A stretch of DNA of 64,000 nt from Oenococcus kitaharae DSM 17330 (GTDB lineage: Bacteria > Bacillota > Bacilli > Lactobacillales > Lactobacillaceae): assembly GCF_000241055.1 (NCBI RefSeq), contig NZ_CM001398.1:1289163-1353162 (forward strand). Direction: 5' to 3'. The notes under the pieces were generated by a model. It was given only the letters and a program-made list of their open reading frames with translations, ran no database searches and was not told where the DNA came from. Within the stretch, counting starts at the first letter, position 1. Every line of letters starts with the position of its first letter. Positions 19,942 through 27,230 of this stretch are shown in pieces. Made by a program: the position numbers and the translations under genes.

Positions 19942-21741
19942 ATGACTATGATACAAACTGATGAGAATGATTTATTAAAATCTGAACAAAATAAAACCGC
20001 ACGCTCCGAATTGACAAAAGTAGTTCGTGAGTTTGTTGACTATAGTGACTGGTGTTATCGAGAAAATGAGGGTAAATATTCGCGAGAAAAAGCACAGGCA
20101 AATACTTACATTACAGGAAAAAAGAAATCTTCTGGATCCTCGTCAATATTAATAGGTGGATTGAAATTTGGATGGAATTTTAATCAATCTTGGGGAGGGG
20201 CAAAACTTTGGAGCAAGGGCTTTGTTAATAGCGCTGATGTCAATATTGTTTATGATCGATCAGATGAATCTCAAAAAGAATTGAAAGTAGAACAATATGT
20301 ACACGAATCTCAGGCAAATATTTTTGCAAACATTCCGCTTGGCACACAATCGCCTACTGATGCTCAGATAGAGGAAATCGTTAATGATTTTTGGGAATTT
20401 GAGGATCAAATAAACGATTCAAAGAAAGAAATTCAAGACAAAGTTTCTTACAAAAATCAATTTTCAAACGTTCTTCTGGAATCCAAAAACATTATTTTTC
20501 GAGGTGCGCCGGGCACGGGTAAGACTTATCTGGCCAAGTCACTTGCGGCTGATATTGTTTCAAATGGTAGAAGCACAGCAACAAAAGATTTGACTGATGA
20601 GGAGAAATCCCGTATAGGCTTTGTCCAATTTCATCCTAGCTACGATTATACAGATTTTGTCGAAGGCTTGCGTCCAAAAATCAACGATGATGGCTCAATG
20701 GGATTTGAATTACAAGATGGTGTCTTCAAGAAATTTGTTTCTCAGGCACAAGCTAATTTGGACAATTCCCAAAAATCAAAAGAAGATATCCAAAAAGAAG
20801 CAACCGCTGACAATAAGATGGATGCTTTCTTTGAGAATATTGAGTTTGGTGGTGATACCTTTTCGACTGTCAACGGCTCGAAATTTACTATTGCTGGCAT
20901 AGATGACCGGCATATCCGTATTGATGTACCGGGTAACAAAATTTCGGATAAGGTCAGCTTGAATATCCATGAACTACAAAGCATGTTGACGGCTAACCAG
21001 GATTTTAAACAAGTTAAAGATGTTAATGTGTTTTTTGGTAAACCGCATGGAACCCAACAGTATTCTTATGATTTAGCACTTTACAAAAAAATTAAAATAC
21101 GCAACACGCGTCCTACTTTACCAACCGTCCCTCCGAAAAAGAAGAACTTTGTTTTTATCATCGATGAGATTAATCGTGGTGAAATTTCTAAAATTTTTGG
21201 TGAATTGTTTTTTGCTATTGACCCAGGTTATCGCGGAACCACTAACGGGGTACTGACACAATATGCGAATTTACATGATGATCCGGGAAGCAAGTTCTCC
21301 ATACCAGAAAATGTCTATATTATCGGGACAATGAATGATATTGATCGTTCAGTTGATAGTTTTGATTTTGCGATGCGGCGTCGTTTTCGCTTTATCGAAA
21401 TTAAGGCACAAGACAACATTGGAATGCTGGACGAACTGGATGAACCAAAGCGGCAAATGACAATTCAATGCATGCAATCTTTGAATGATGCGATCGTTAA
21501 TGTAGAAGGCTTAAACGAAAATTACGCCATTGGTGGCGCATACTTTTTGAAATTGAAACATTTGACTTTTGACGCACTTTGGAACGATTACTTACAGCCT
21601 CTTCTCCAAGACTATGTTCGTGGCATGAATGATGAAGAAGGCATCATGCAAAAATTCGAAGCAGCCTATAATCGCGGTTATCAGAGTGCTGCTCAAGATA
21701 ATGCAGAACGGCCTACTGATCCAGATGGGAATAGCCATTGA
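19942..21741 (+). CDS. mcrB: McrB-like AAA+ GTPase of a type IV restriction system
   Basis: McrB hexamers use GTP to translocate and load the McrC nuclease on modified DNA. The 599-residue protein has an N-terminal domain of about 160 residues that I do not recognise, probably the DNA-reading part. It then has Walker A FRGAPGTGKTYLAKS (near residue 190), Walker B FVFIIDEINRGEISKIFGE (near residue 405) and the sensor TMNDIDRSVDSFDFAMRRRFRF. About 115 residues with a GGDTFSTVNGSKFTIAG-type segment are inserted between the Walker motifs. No methyltransferase gene is nearby, as expected for type IV. The stop overlaps mcrC as TTGA. Confidence 0.88.
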   Translation: MTMIQTDENDLLKSEQNKTARSELTKVVREFVDYSDWCYRENEGKYSREKAQANTYITGKKKSSGSSSILIGGLKFGWNFNQSWGGAKLWSKGFVNSADVNIVYDRSDESQKELKVEQYVHESQANIFANIPLGTQSPTDAQIEEIVNDFWEFEDQINDSKKEIQDKVSYKNQFSNVLLESKNIIFRGAPGTGKTYLAKSLAADIVSNGRSTATKDLTDEEKSRIGFVQFHPSYDYTDFVEGLRPKINDDGSMGFELQDGVFKKFVSQAQANLDNSQKSKEDIQKEATADNKMDAFFENIEFGGDTFSTVNGSKFTIAGIDDRHIRIDVPGNKISDKVSLNIHELQSMLTANQDFKQVKDVNVFFGKPHGTQQYSYDLALYKKIKIRNTRPTLPTVPPKKKNFVFIIDEINRGEISKIFGELFFAIDPGYRGTTNGVLTQYANLHDDPGSKFSIPENVYIIGTMNDIDRSVDSFDFAMRRRFRFIEIKAQDNIGMLDELDEPKRQMTIQCMQSLNDAIVNVEGLNENYAIGGAYFLKLKHLTFDALWNDYLQPLLQDYVRGMNDEEGIMQKFEAAYNRGYQSAAQDNAERPTDPDGNSH

Positions 21742-23093
21742 AAATTAAGGATAATACTCGTAACCCTGCAGCTGCTTTTCAAGCAATTAGTGGGATTGTG
21801 GATCGAATCGGTGATAAGACTCTGGGACAACTTGAAAAAGAGGGGATATTTGTCTTCCCTGATTTGATTGAGGACGCAGAAGATATCACTAAAGATGAGA
21901 TTGTTCTACAAAAAATCGATAATTGCTATCGTTCGAGCAATGTGATGGGATTTATAGGCTTAGGGAGCGAACGATTGGTCATTGAATCACGTTTTTCAGT
22001 GGGTCAACAAGATTATTTTTTTCAGTATCTCTTGGAAAAAGTTTTAGATTTGCCAAACATCTTGAGTTTGAATACAGCTGCGAATCAAGAAAATCGTGTG
22101 TTTGATTGGTTCGTATTTTTGTTTCCTTATTATTTAAAATCTGCGATGCGCAAGGGTGCTTATAAGACTTATATTCGCCATGAGTATAACAACAGTAATG
22201 TCCGCGGTGTCATTGATATCGCCCGCCATGTTCGACAAAACTCGCCTTTTATTGGTCGAGTTGCTTATAGTCAGAGAGAATTTTCTTACGACAACGATCT
22301 CATGGAATTGGTCAGACACACGATCGAATACATTAAAAGCCAGCCTTACGGAAATCACTTGCTGCGTCAAGTAAAAGACCAAGTTGATCTAGTGGTTTCA
22401 ATAATCGGCAGTTATGGCTATCAGAACAGAAGGAAAATTATTATCAAGAATGAAGACAATCCTGTAAGACATGCCTATTTCCGTGAGTATCGTACGCTCC
22501 AGCGCTTGTGCCTAATGATTTTGCGACACGAAAAACATCAAATTGGTTTAGGTCCTGAGCATTTTCACGGTGTCTTGTTCGATGGTGCTTGGCTCTGGGA
22601 AGAATATATCAATACCCTGATCGGTTCGGATTTTGATCATCCAATGAACAAGGGCCATAAGGGTGCTCAAGAGCTTTTTTCGACCGATATTCGTCAGCAA
22701 GGTTTGATTTACCCTGATTTTTTGAGTAAAGGGACTCAGAATGTCGTCATAGCGGATGCAAAGTATAAGCCAGTTGAGAATATCCAAAATAAAGATTATT
22801 TACAAGTTTTGGCCTATATGCTGAGATTTGACGCAAAACACGGTTTTTACCTTTACCCGGAAAGAAATACCGATGGAACTGGGTCTTTGAACCTGACACT
22901 AAATTCTGGATCAACATATGCACACAATGTGAAACCTCGAAATGATATTGAGGTTACGAAATTAGGATTGAAAATTCCTTGTCCTACGAATAATGGCTAT
23001 CGCTATGAAGATTTTAAGAAAGACATCTCTCAAGCGGAGAAAGAATTTTTAGGTCGACTGATCGCTAAATCATCAGTCGCCTCTAGCAAATGA
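21738..23093 (+). CDS. mcrC: McrC nuclease subunit
   Basis: McrC is the endonuclease partner of McrB. This 451-residue protein carries a PD-(D/E)xK core in its C-terminal half: IYPDFLSKGTQ followed by VVIADAKYKPV (the D-x-K pair near residue 340). The N-terminal part, with FIGLGSERLVIESRF and later VRGVIDIARHVRQN, matches McrC-family regions. It starts with TTG in a 4-base overlap with mcrB, so the subunits are translationally coupled. Its last 21 bases overlap tail to tail with the convergent mmcQ-like gene, marking the right edge of the island. Confidence 0.88.
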   Translation: MKIKDNTRNPAAAFQAISGIVDRIGDKTLGQLEKEGIFVFPDLIEDAEDITKDEIVLQKIDNCYRSSNVMGFIGLGSERLVIESRFSVGQQDYFFQYLLEKVLDLPNILSLNTAANQENRVFDWFVFLFPYYLKSAMRKGAYKTYIRHEYNNSNVRGVIDIARHVRQNSPFIGRVAYSQREFSYDNDLMELVRHTIEYIKSQPYGNHLLRQVKDQVDLVVSIIGSYGYQNRRKIIIKNEDNPVRHAYFREYRTLQRLCLMILRHEKHQIGLGPEHFHGVLFDGAWLWEEYINTLIGSDFDHPMNKGHKGAQELFSTDIRQQGLIYPDFLSKGTQNVVIADAKYKPVENIQNKDYLQVLAYMLRFDAKHGFYLYPERNTDGTGSLNLTLNSGSTYAHNVKPRNDIEVTKLGLKIPCPTNNGYRYEDFKKDISQAEKEFLGRLIAKSSVASSK

Positions 23094-23459
23094 CTTCCGG
23101 ACCGATAAAGGCAAGTTGCCAAAGACCAGCGAATAGGAGTTTTCGATCATTTTCTCTATCTCTTGGTCTGAAAGTTCGTCGGTCGACAGCTTGATGGAAA
23201 TCCAGTGTTTTTTATTCATATGGTGGCCGGCACTGATATCACGGTACATCTCGCACAGCGCGGCATTGGCTTCCAGCCGGCCCTTTAGCGTGATTGCCGT
23301 GTCGTCGGTGGCATGAGGTGACATGACGCCAAACATTTTGCCAGCCAAACCAAAATACAGCGTTTCCCAATCTTCGCGATAACAGACCTTCGCCTGCGGT
23401 AAATGATTGCCAAAGTCTTGGAAGTGTTCAATTCCGGATTTCACTGATATGTTTGTCAT
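23073..23459 (-). CDS. MmcQ/YjbR family protein
   Basis: This 128-residue protein of the MmcQ/YjbR (DUF419) family has a double-wing fold and uncertain function. It shows the family ending HMNKKHWISIKL followed by the helix LSDQEIEKMIENSYSLVFGNLP. The start at 23459 (MTNISVKSGIEHF) is preferred over an upstream one because GAGGAC lies about 10 bases before it. Its 3' end overlaps mcrC by 21 bases on the opposite strand. It is probably the first host gene after the island. Confidence 0.8.
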   Translation of the reverse strand: MTNISVKSGIEHFQDFGNHLPQAKVCYREDWETLYFGLAGKMFGVMSPHATDDTAITLKGRLEANAALCEMYRDISAGHHMNKKHWISIKLSTDELSDQEIEKMIENSYSLVFGNLPLSVRKSFARGD

Positions 23460-23534
23460 TATGAATGTGTCCTCGGGATTCTGAGTTCTTATGTATTCTA
23501 GCAAAATCCTAGACTGAACTCATTTTGATAATCC

Positions 23535-23565
23535 TACCGCTTAAGGGCTTAAAAGTACCGCTTAA
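23535..23565 (+). promoter_or_regulatory. Tandem TACCGCTTAA repeats, LytTR-like operator
   Basis: Two identical 10-base copies, TACCGCTTAA at 23535-23544 and 23556-23565, are exactly 21 bases apart. That spacing is used by LytTR-family response regulators. A -10-like TATGAT lies at 23599-23604, so the repeats would sit at about -75 to -45, a usual activator position. The target would be the small membrane gene at 23700. Confidence 0.45.
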
Positions 23566-23699
23566 CAAAATGGCTGTCTTTTTCCTGAAATTTTTTCCTA
23601 TGATGATTCCAGGCTCATGGTCAGGCACGCACCCAAATATAAGTGTGTTACTGACAATTAGCGTAGCAAGCCAAGGGATTTTTAAAGGAGAACTCGAGC

Positions 23700-23945
23700 A
23701 TGGCAGCTATTCTGCAAATTATTTTTCAAATCATTCGCCACACGCCTTTTTGGGTGTGGGTTGTGTTATTCATTTTAATCAAGCGCGGTAGGGCTTTAAT
23801 GACCGAGAGTCCTGTGTCTGTAGGACGGTCTTGTCTTATGCCGGCGATTTTCATCATCTGGGGCCTCAATACGATTGTCGACCGTTTTCAAAGCCCAAAT
23901 GTGTTATTAAGTTTCTATATTAGCGCATTAGTTCCGGGCTTTTGA
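23700..23945 (+). CDS. Small membrane protein, probably truncated (DUF6622-like)
   Basis: This 81-residue protein has two hydrophobic segments (residues about 3-28 and 47-66) and starts MAAILQIIFQIIRHTPFWVWVVLFIL. The HTPFWVWVVL opening resembles DUF6622-type membrane proteins of about 150 residues, so it may lack its C-terminal half. No continuation was found in the other frames. AAAGGAG at 23685-23691 is a good ribosome site. It lies behind the LytTR-like repeats and a roughly 90-base leader with a hairpin near 23620-23657. Function is unknown. Confidence 0.5.
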   Translation: MAAILQIIFQIIRHTPFWVWVVLFILIKRGRALMTESPVSVGRSCLMPAIFIIWGLNTIVDRFQSPNVLLSFYISALVPGF

Positions 23946-24063
23946 TCAACTTTGACACTATCTGACAGGTGTTATTTCAGTGTTTATTAATGATTGCCCA
24001 CAAGTTAAATGTCACTAGGAAGTCAGTATTTTTGATACGAAAAGGGCCTAACTTTACTGCTGG

Positions 24064-24069
24064 TAAAAT
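24064..24069 (+). promoter_or_regulatory. -10 box, predicted leaderless start
   Basis: TAAAAT, with TG one base upstream (extended -10), ends 6 bases before the ATG at 24076. No Shine-Dalgarno sequence fits between them. Confidence 0.5.
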
Positions 24070-24075
24070 AGACTC

Positions 24076-24615
24076 ATGGTCTCCAAAACGATGAGAAAAG
24101 TCTATTTTTACGGTGCGATTAGTCTTGACGGCTTTCTAGCTCGAAAAGATGATAGTTTGCAGTGGCTGTTTGACACAGAATTGGATCCGGATTATAGCAT
24201 TGCGGATTTTGAGGCCGGCATTGACATGGTCGTTATGGGCAATACGACTTATAAAGAGACAGGCAAAATACTTGGAGATAGGCCCATGTTTCCTGGCAAA
24301 GAAAAAATCGTCTTTTCACGCAGTCAGACTGGTTCAGTTGCTGATGGCGGGCGATATGTTTCTGGCGATCCCGCAGCTATTGTCACGGATTTAAAATTGA
24401 CTGAAGGTAAAAATATCTGGATTGTCGGCGGCGGCGCAATCGTGACGCAACTGGTTCGACAAGACCTGATTGATGAATTTTGGATTCAAATTGCGCCTAT
24501 CTTGATTGGCCGGGGTAAGCGATTGTTTGAAGAAGCAGATTATGAAAAACGTCTGTCACTAATCGGCATTAAAGGGATTGGCCAGTTGACAGAACTGCAT
24601 TTGAAAAGAGAGTAA
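24076..24615 (+). CDS. Dihydrofolate reductase-like (RibD C-terminal) family protein
   Basis: This 179-residue protein belongs to the YyaP/RibD_C superfamily of NADPH-binding reductases. It shows VYFYGAISLDGFLARKD near the N-terminus, DMVVMGNTTYKE near residue 55, IWIVGGGAIVTQLV near residue 115 and IQIAPILIGRGKRLFEE near residue 145. It is not the true folA type, and its substrate is unknown. An alternative ATG is at 24091. The first ATG is favoured because the -10 box lies 6 bases upstream. It stands alone as a transcription unit. Confidence 0.8.
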   Translation: MVSKTMRKVYFYGAISLDGFLARKDDSLQWLFDTELDPDYSIADFEAGIDMVVMGNTTYKETGKILGDRPMFPGKEKIVFSRSQTGSVADGGRYVSGDPAAIVTDLKLTEGKNIWIVGGGAIVTQLVRQDLIDEFWIQIAPILIGRGKRLFEEADYEKRLSLIGIKGIGQLTELHLKRE

Positions 24616-24705
24616 CCTGAAAAAGAAATAGGAATCTGTTTTTATGTCAGTTTTATTTTCATAGCGTATAAAGGGCTGTAATTAAGGTCATGGACGAGAT
24701 TATTA

Positions 24706-25482
24706 GTGAGACATAAATTAACAATTATTCTGCTTGCCGGACTGGCAACTGGTACTTTTCTGGTACATCAGAATTACATTACTTTGCCAGGCAACGGCAA
24801 TCAAGTCGTCCGCCAGTCGACAGATTCGATCGCTTCTCAGCTCAATGATTCCTGGAAACGGCTGACGCTGGCACTGGGGCAGAAGGGTCAGGGATTCAAT
24901 CTGCCTAGCCTGCCGACGATTGATTCAGGATCCACTGGCCAAGCAAGCGGCCAGAATTCAGCAAGTACAGAAGTGCCTACTGACCCAAATGCCACACCTG
25001 TCGAGTCGATTGTTGCCGGCGTGCCTTTAAGCAATGTTTATTACTATCGTTTCCAGCCTGGTTTGCCGCAAGCTGCCCAACAACTTTTTCAACGAGCCGT
25101 CAATATCTATAATGCGACTGGGATTGTCCGCCTGATTCCGGGCAACGCGACTGGTACGCAGAATAGTGTCGTTTTTACGGATTACCGTAAAGATGACGGC
25201 CCGGTCTCACAACTCGGAACGATCGAGCTCGGCCGTGGCGGCCCGCAGATTATTCAGCATTATGGTATCGCAAATACTGCTTATAACCATGGCATGGCCA
25301 GCCTGAATATGAGCTATCAGCAGTCGCTCTCGCTATCCGTGGCCGTTCACGAATTAGGGCATGCACTAGGATTGGGGCATAGCAGCAGTCGCGATTCGGT
25401 CATGTATCCGATCGACCAAGGGAAAAGTCAGCTGTCACCTGGTGATTTGGCAGGGTTGAGAGCAATTTATACACGGAGTTAA
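24706..25482 (+). CDS. Membrane-anchored matrixin-like zinc protease
   Basis: This 258-residue exported protein begins with a signal anchor (HKLTIILLAGLATGTFLVHQNY). A low-complexity Ser/Gly/Gln linker to about residue 100 follows, and then a metallopeptidase domain. The zinc site is VHELGHALGLGH (HExxHxxGxxH), and the Met-turn is SVMYPID. These define an M10/matrixin-type metzincin. The active site should face outside the cell. The GTG start has no good ribosome site; an 8-codon ATG mini-ORF (24690-24716) overlaps it, so coupling is possible. A terminator follows. Confidence 0.85.
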   Translation: MRHKLTIILLAGLATGTFLVHQNYITLPGNGNQVVRQSTDSIASQLNDSWKRLTLALGQKGQGFNLPSLPTIDSGSTGQASGQNSASTEVPTDPNATPVESIVAGVPLSNVYYYRFQPGLPQAAQQLFQRAVNIYNATGIVRLIPGNATGTQNSVVFTDYRKDDGPVSQLGTIELGRGGPQIIQHYGIANTAYNHGMASLNMSYQQSLSLSVAVHELGHALGLGHSSSRDSVMYPIDQGKSQLSPGDLAGLRAIYTRS

Positions 25483-25484
25483 AG

Positions 25485-25505
25485 CCGGTTTGAGACCGGT
25501 TTTTT
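25485..25505 (+). terminator. Intrinsic terminator after the matrixin-like gene
   Basis: CCGGT 25485-25489 pairs with ACCGG 25495-25499 around a TTGAG loop, followed by a run of T residues to 25505. Confidence 0.8.
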
Positions 25506-25598
25506 GTTTGCCCAAAAAAATTATTAAGCGTTTAACAACATCCAGATAAAAGTCGGGTAGAATAGTTTTGTTAAATCTAAAAAATTGGGGAAGTAGCT

Positions 25599-26507
25599 AT
25601 GTTAACCGAAGATAAATTACTGGGTTCGATCGAAGCTGGCGGCACAAAATTTGTCTGTGCTGTGGCCGGGGATGATTTTAATATTATTGATCAGGAGACT
25701 TTTAAGACGACGAATCCTGCCGAGACAATGGGAAAAACGATTGCCTTTTTTCAAAAGTTCAACGTCGCTTCGATCGGAATCGGCTCTTTTGGGCCGATCG
25801 GTATCAAGGAAAACAGGCCGGATTATGGCTTTATCACAAAAACACCAAAAGTCGGCTGGTCTGATTTTGATTTTGTCGGCAGCCTGAAAGCCGCCATCAA
25901 TGTCCCGGTTTTCTTCACGACCGATGTTAATTCATCTGCATATGGCGAATATCAATTCGGGGGCGTGCCCAAAGAGGAGACGCTGGTCTATTTCACGATC
26001 GGCACCGGTGTTGGCGCGGGTGTCATTCAGGGCGGATCTTTTGTCGGCGGCCGTTCTCATCCGGAAATGGGCCATATTCTTTTGAGAAAACATCCTGATG
26101 ACATTAATTTCCCCGGTGTCTGCCGTTTTCATGGCGACTGTCTGGAAGGATTAGCTTCTGGACCTTCATTAGCCGCAAGAACCGGTATCAAAGGCGAAGA
26201 TATTGCCGATGATGATCCAGTCTGGGAGATTATTGCCTATTATTTGGCACAGGCTGCTTGGTCAGCTACGTTGGATTTTCGGCCGGACAAAATTATTTTC
26301 GGCGGTTCTGTCTCCAGCCGTCCAGGCCTTTTAGCAAAAACACGCCAGCAGTTTAAGCTGATGAATAACGATTATTTGACGGTGCCGGCTTTGGATGATT
26401 ACATTGTTCACCCAGCGATCGAGAATAACGGTTCGGCGACTTATGGTGATTTTGCTTTGGCGATGTTTGCCTTGCGAAATGCTGAAAAATCTGATGAAAG
26501 GGCTTAA
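25599..26507 (+). CDS. scrK: ROK-family fructokinase
   Basis: This 302-residue ATP-dependent sugar kinase phosphorylates fructose in the cytosol. It starts with the phosphate loop GSIEAGGTKFVCAVAG. The ROK core shows YFTIGTGVGAGVI near residue 130, and the zinc-binding segment of fructokinases spans HPEMGHILLR to GVCRFHGDCLEGLASGPSL (His and Cys ligands present). GGGGAAG at 25588-25594 is the ribosome site, and TAGAAT at 25558-25563 a likely -10, giving a normal leader of about 30 bases. It is monocistronic. Confidence 0.88.
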   Translation: MLTEDKLLGSIEAGGTKFVCAVAGDDFNIIDQETFKTTNPAETMGKTIAFFQKFNVASIGIGSFGPIGIKENRPDYGFITKTPKVGWSDFDFVGSLKAAINVPVFFTTDVNSSAYGEYQFGGVPKEETLVYFTIGTGVGAGVIQGGSFVGGRSHPEMGHILLRKHPDDINFPGVCRFHGDCLEGLASGPSLAARTGIKGEDIADDDPVWEIIAYYLAQAAWSATLDFRPDKIIFGGSVSSRPGLLAKTRQQFKLMNNDYLTVPALDDYIVHPAIENNGSATYGDFALAMFALRNAEKSDERA

Positions 26508-26554
26508 GCGTCAAATTTTCGTTTTTCCAGTTCCTATTTCGGTAAGTTTAATTG

Positions 26555-26560
26555 TATTCT
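26555..26560 (+). promoter_or_regulatory. -10 box, predicted leaderless start
   Basis: TATTCT, directly preceded by TG, ends 7 bases before the ATG at 26568. No Shine-Dalgarno sequence is visible. Confidence 0.4.
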
Positions 26561-26567
26561 AAATACT

Positions 26568-27221
26568 ATGAAACGGATTTTTATTGTGAGACATGGGCGG
26601 ACGGAATGGAATTTGGAATCGCGTTTTCAAGGTGCAAACGGTGATTCGCCGCTTTTGGAGTCGAGTAAAAAAGATTGTGAGGATTTGGCTGTGTTTCTCG
26701 ATAAATTCGATTTTGCAGCCATTTATACCAGTCCGATCAGGCGAGCGAGGGTAACGGCCGAGCTGACATTATCACATACGAAAAAATATGGCAAAGCGCC
26801 AATTGTTGATGACGAAGACTTTCGGGAAGTTGGCTTTGGCGACTGGGAAGGTTTGACAAGGACACAGGTCAAGACTGCTTACCCGGAGCTTTTTGATGCT
26901 TTGACTCATCGGCGGGATGACCCGCGTTTGCTGGCTTTCGGGATTGAAAAATTCACGGCAGCCCGCAAGCGTTTTAAAGCGGGCATTATTCACCGCCTTC
27001 AGACGGTTTCGGACGGTCAGAATATCTTGATTTTTTCGCATGGATCGATCAGTCAGCTTGGTATTAAGGCTTTGACCGGCAACGAACACCTTACGAGCTT
27101 GAAAAATACTTCGACTTCAATTATCCAGACCAGTGACGACCAGCATTTTGATATTGCCGCCTATAATGAGGCAGCATATTTGGAAAATGTCGACAGCAAG
27201 GGAAGCACAACATTAATTTAA
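26568..27221 (+). CDS. Histidine phosphatase family protein
   Basis: This 217-residue member of the phosphoglycerate mutase-like histidine phosphatases has the N-terminal catalytic RHG motif in IFIVRHGRTEWNLESRFQG. It also has YTSPIRRARVTAEL near residue 62, the acid in FREVGFGDWEG near residue 88, and the second His in IFSHGSISQLG near residue 150. The substrate cannot be told from sequence; family members act on sugar phosphates, cobalamin precursors and others. The purine permease follows after 9 bases, so the two may share a transcript. Confidence 0.85.
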   Translation: MKRIFIVRHGRTEWNLESRFQGANGDSPLLESSKKDCEDLAVFLDKFDFAAIYTSPIRRARVTAELTLSHTKKYGKAPIVDDEDFREVGFGDWEGLTRTQVKTAYPELFDALTHRRDDPRLLAFGIEKFTAARKRFKAGIIHRLQTVSDGQNILIFSHGSISQLGIKALTGNEHLTSLKNTSTSIIQTSDDQHFDIAAYNEAAYLENVDSKGSTTLI

Positions 27222-27230
27222 AGGAGAATC

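Noticed and set aside
15711-23700. Integrative element at the guaA 3' end
   Set aside because: The position is right, but no integrase, relaxase or second copy of the guaA end was seen, so only an island without proof of mobility is claimed.
23525-23791. 88-codon + strand frame before the small membrane gene
   Set aside because: It would start within the tandem repeat upstream of the predicted promoter and overlaps the better-supported gene at 23700, which has a ribosome site.
24076-24615. True dihydrofolate reductase (folA)
   Set aside because: The sequence has the RibD_C/YyaP pattern (SLDGFLARKD, VGGGAIVTQLV) and no thymidylate synthase gene is nearby.
26508-27230. Purine riboswitch before pbuG
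   Set aside because: No TTTCTAC junction or matching stems in the 60 bases before the phosphatase gene or the 9 bases before pbuG.
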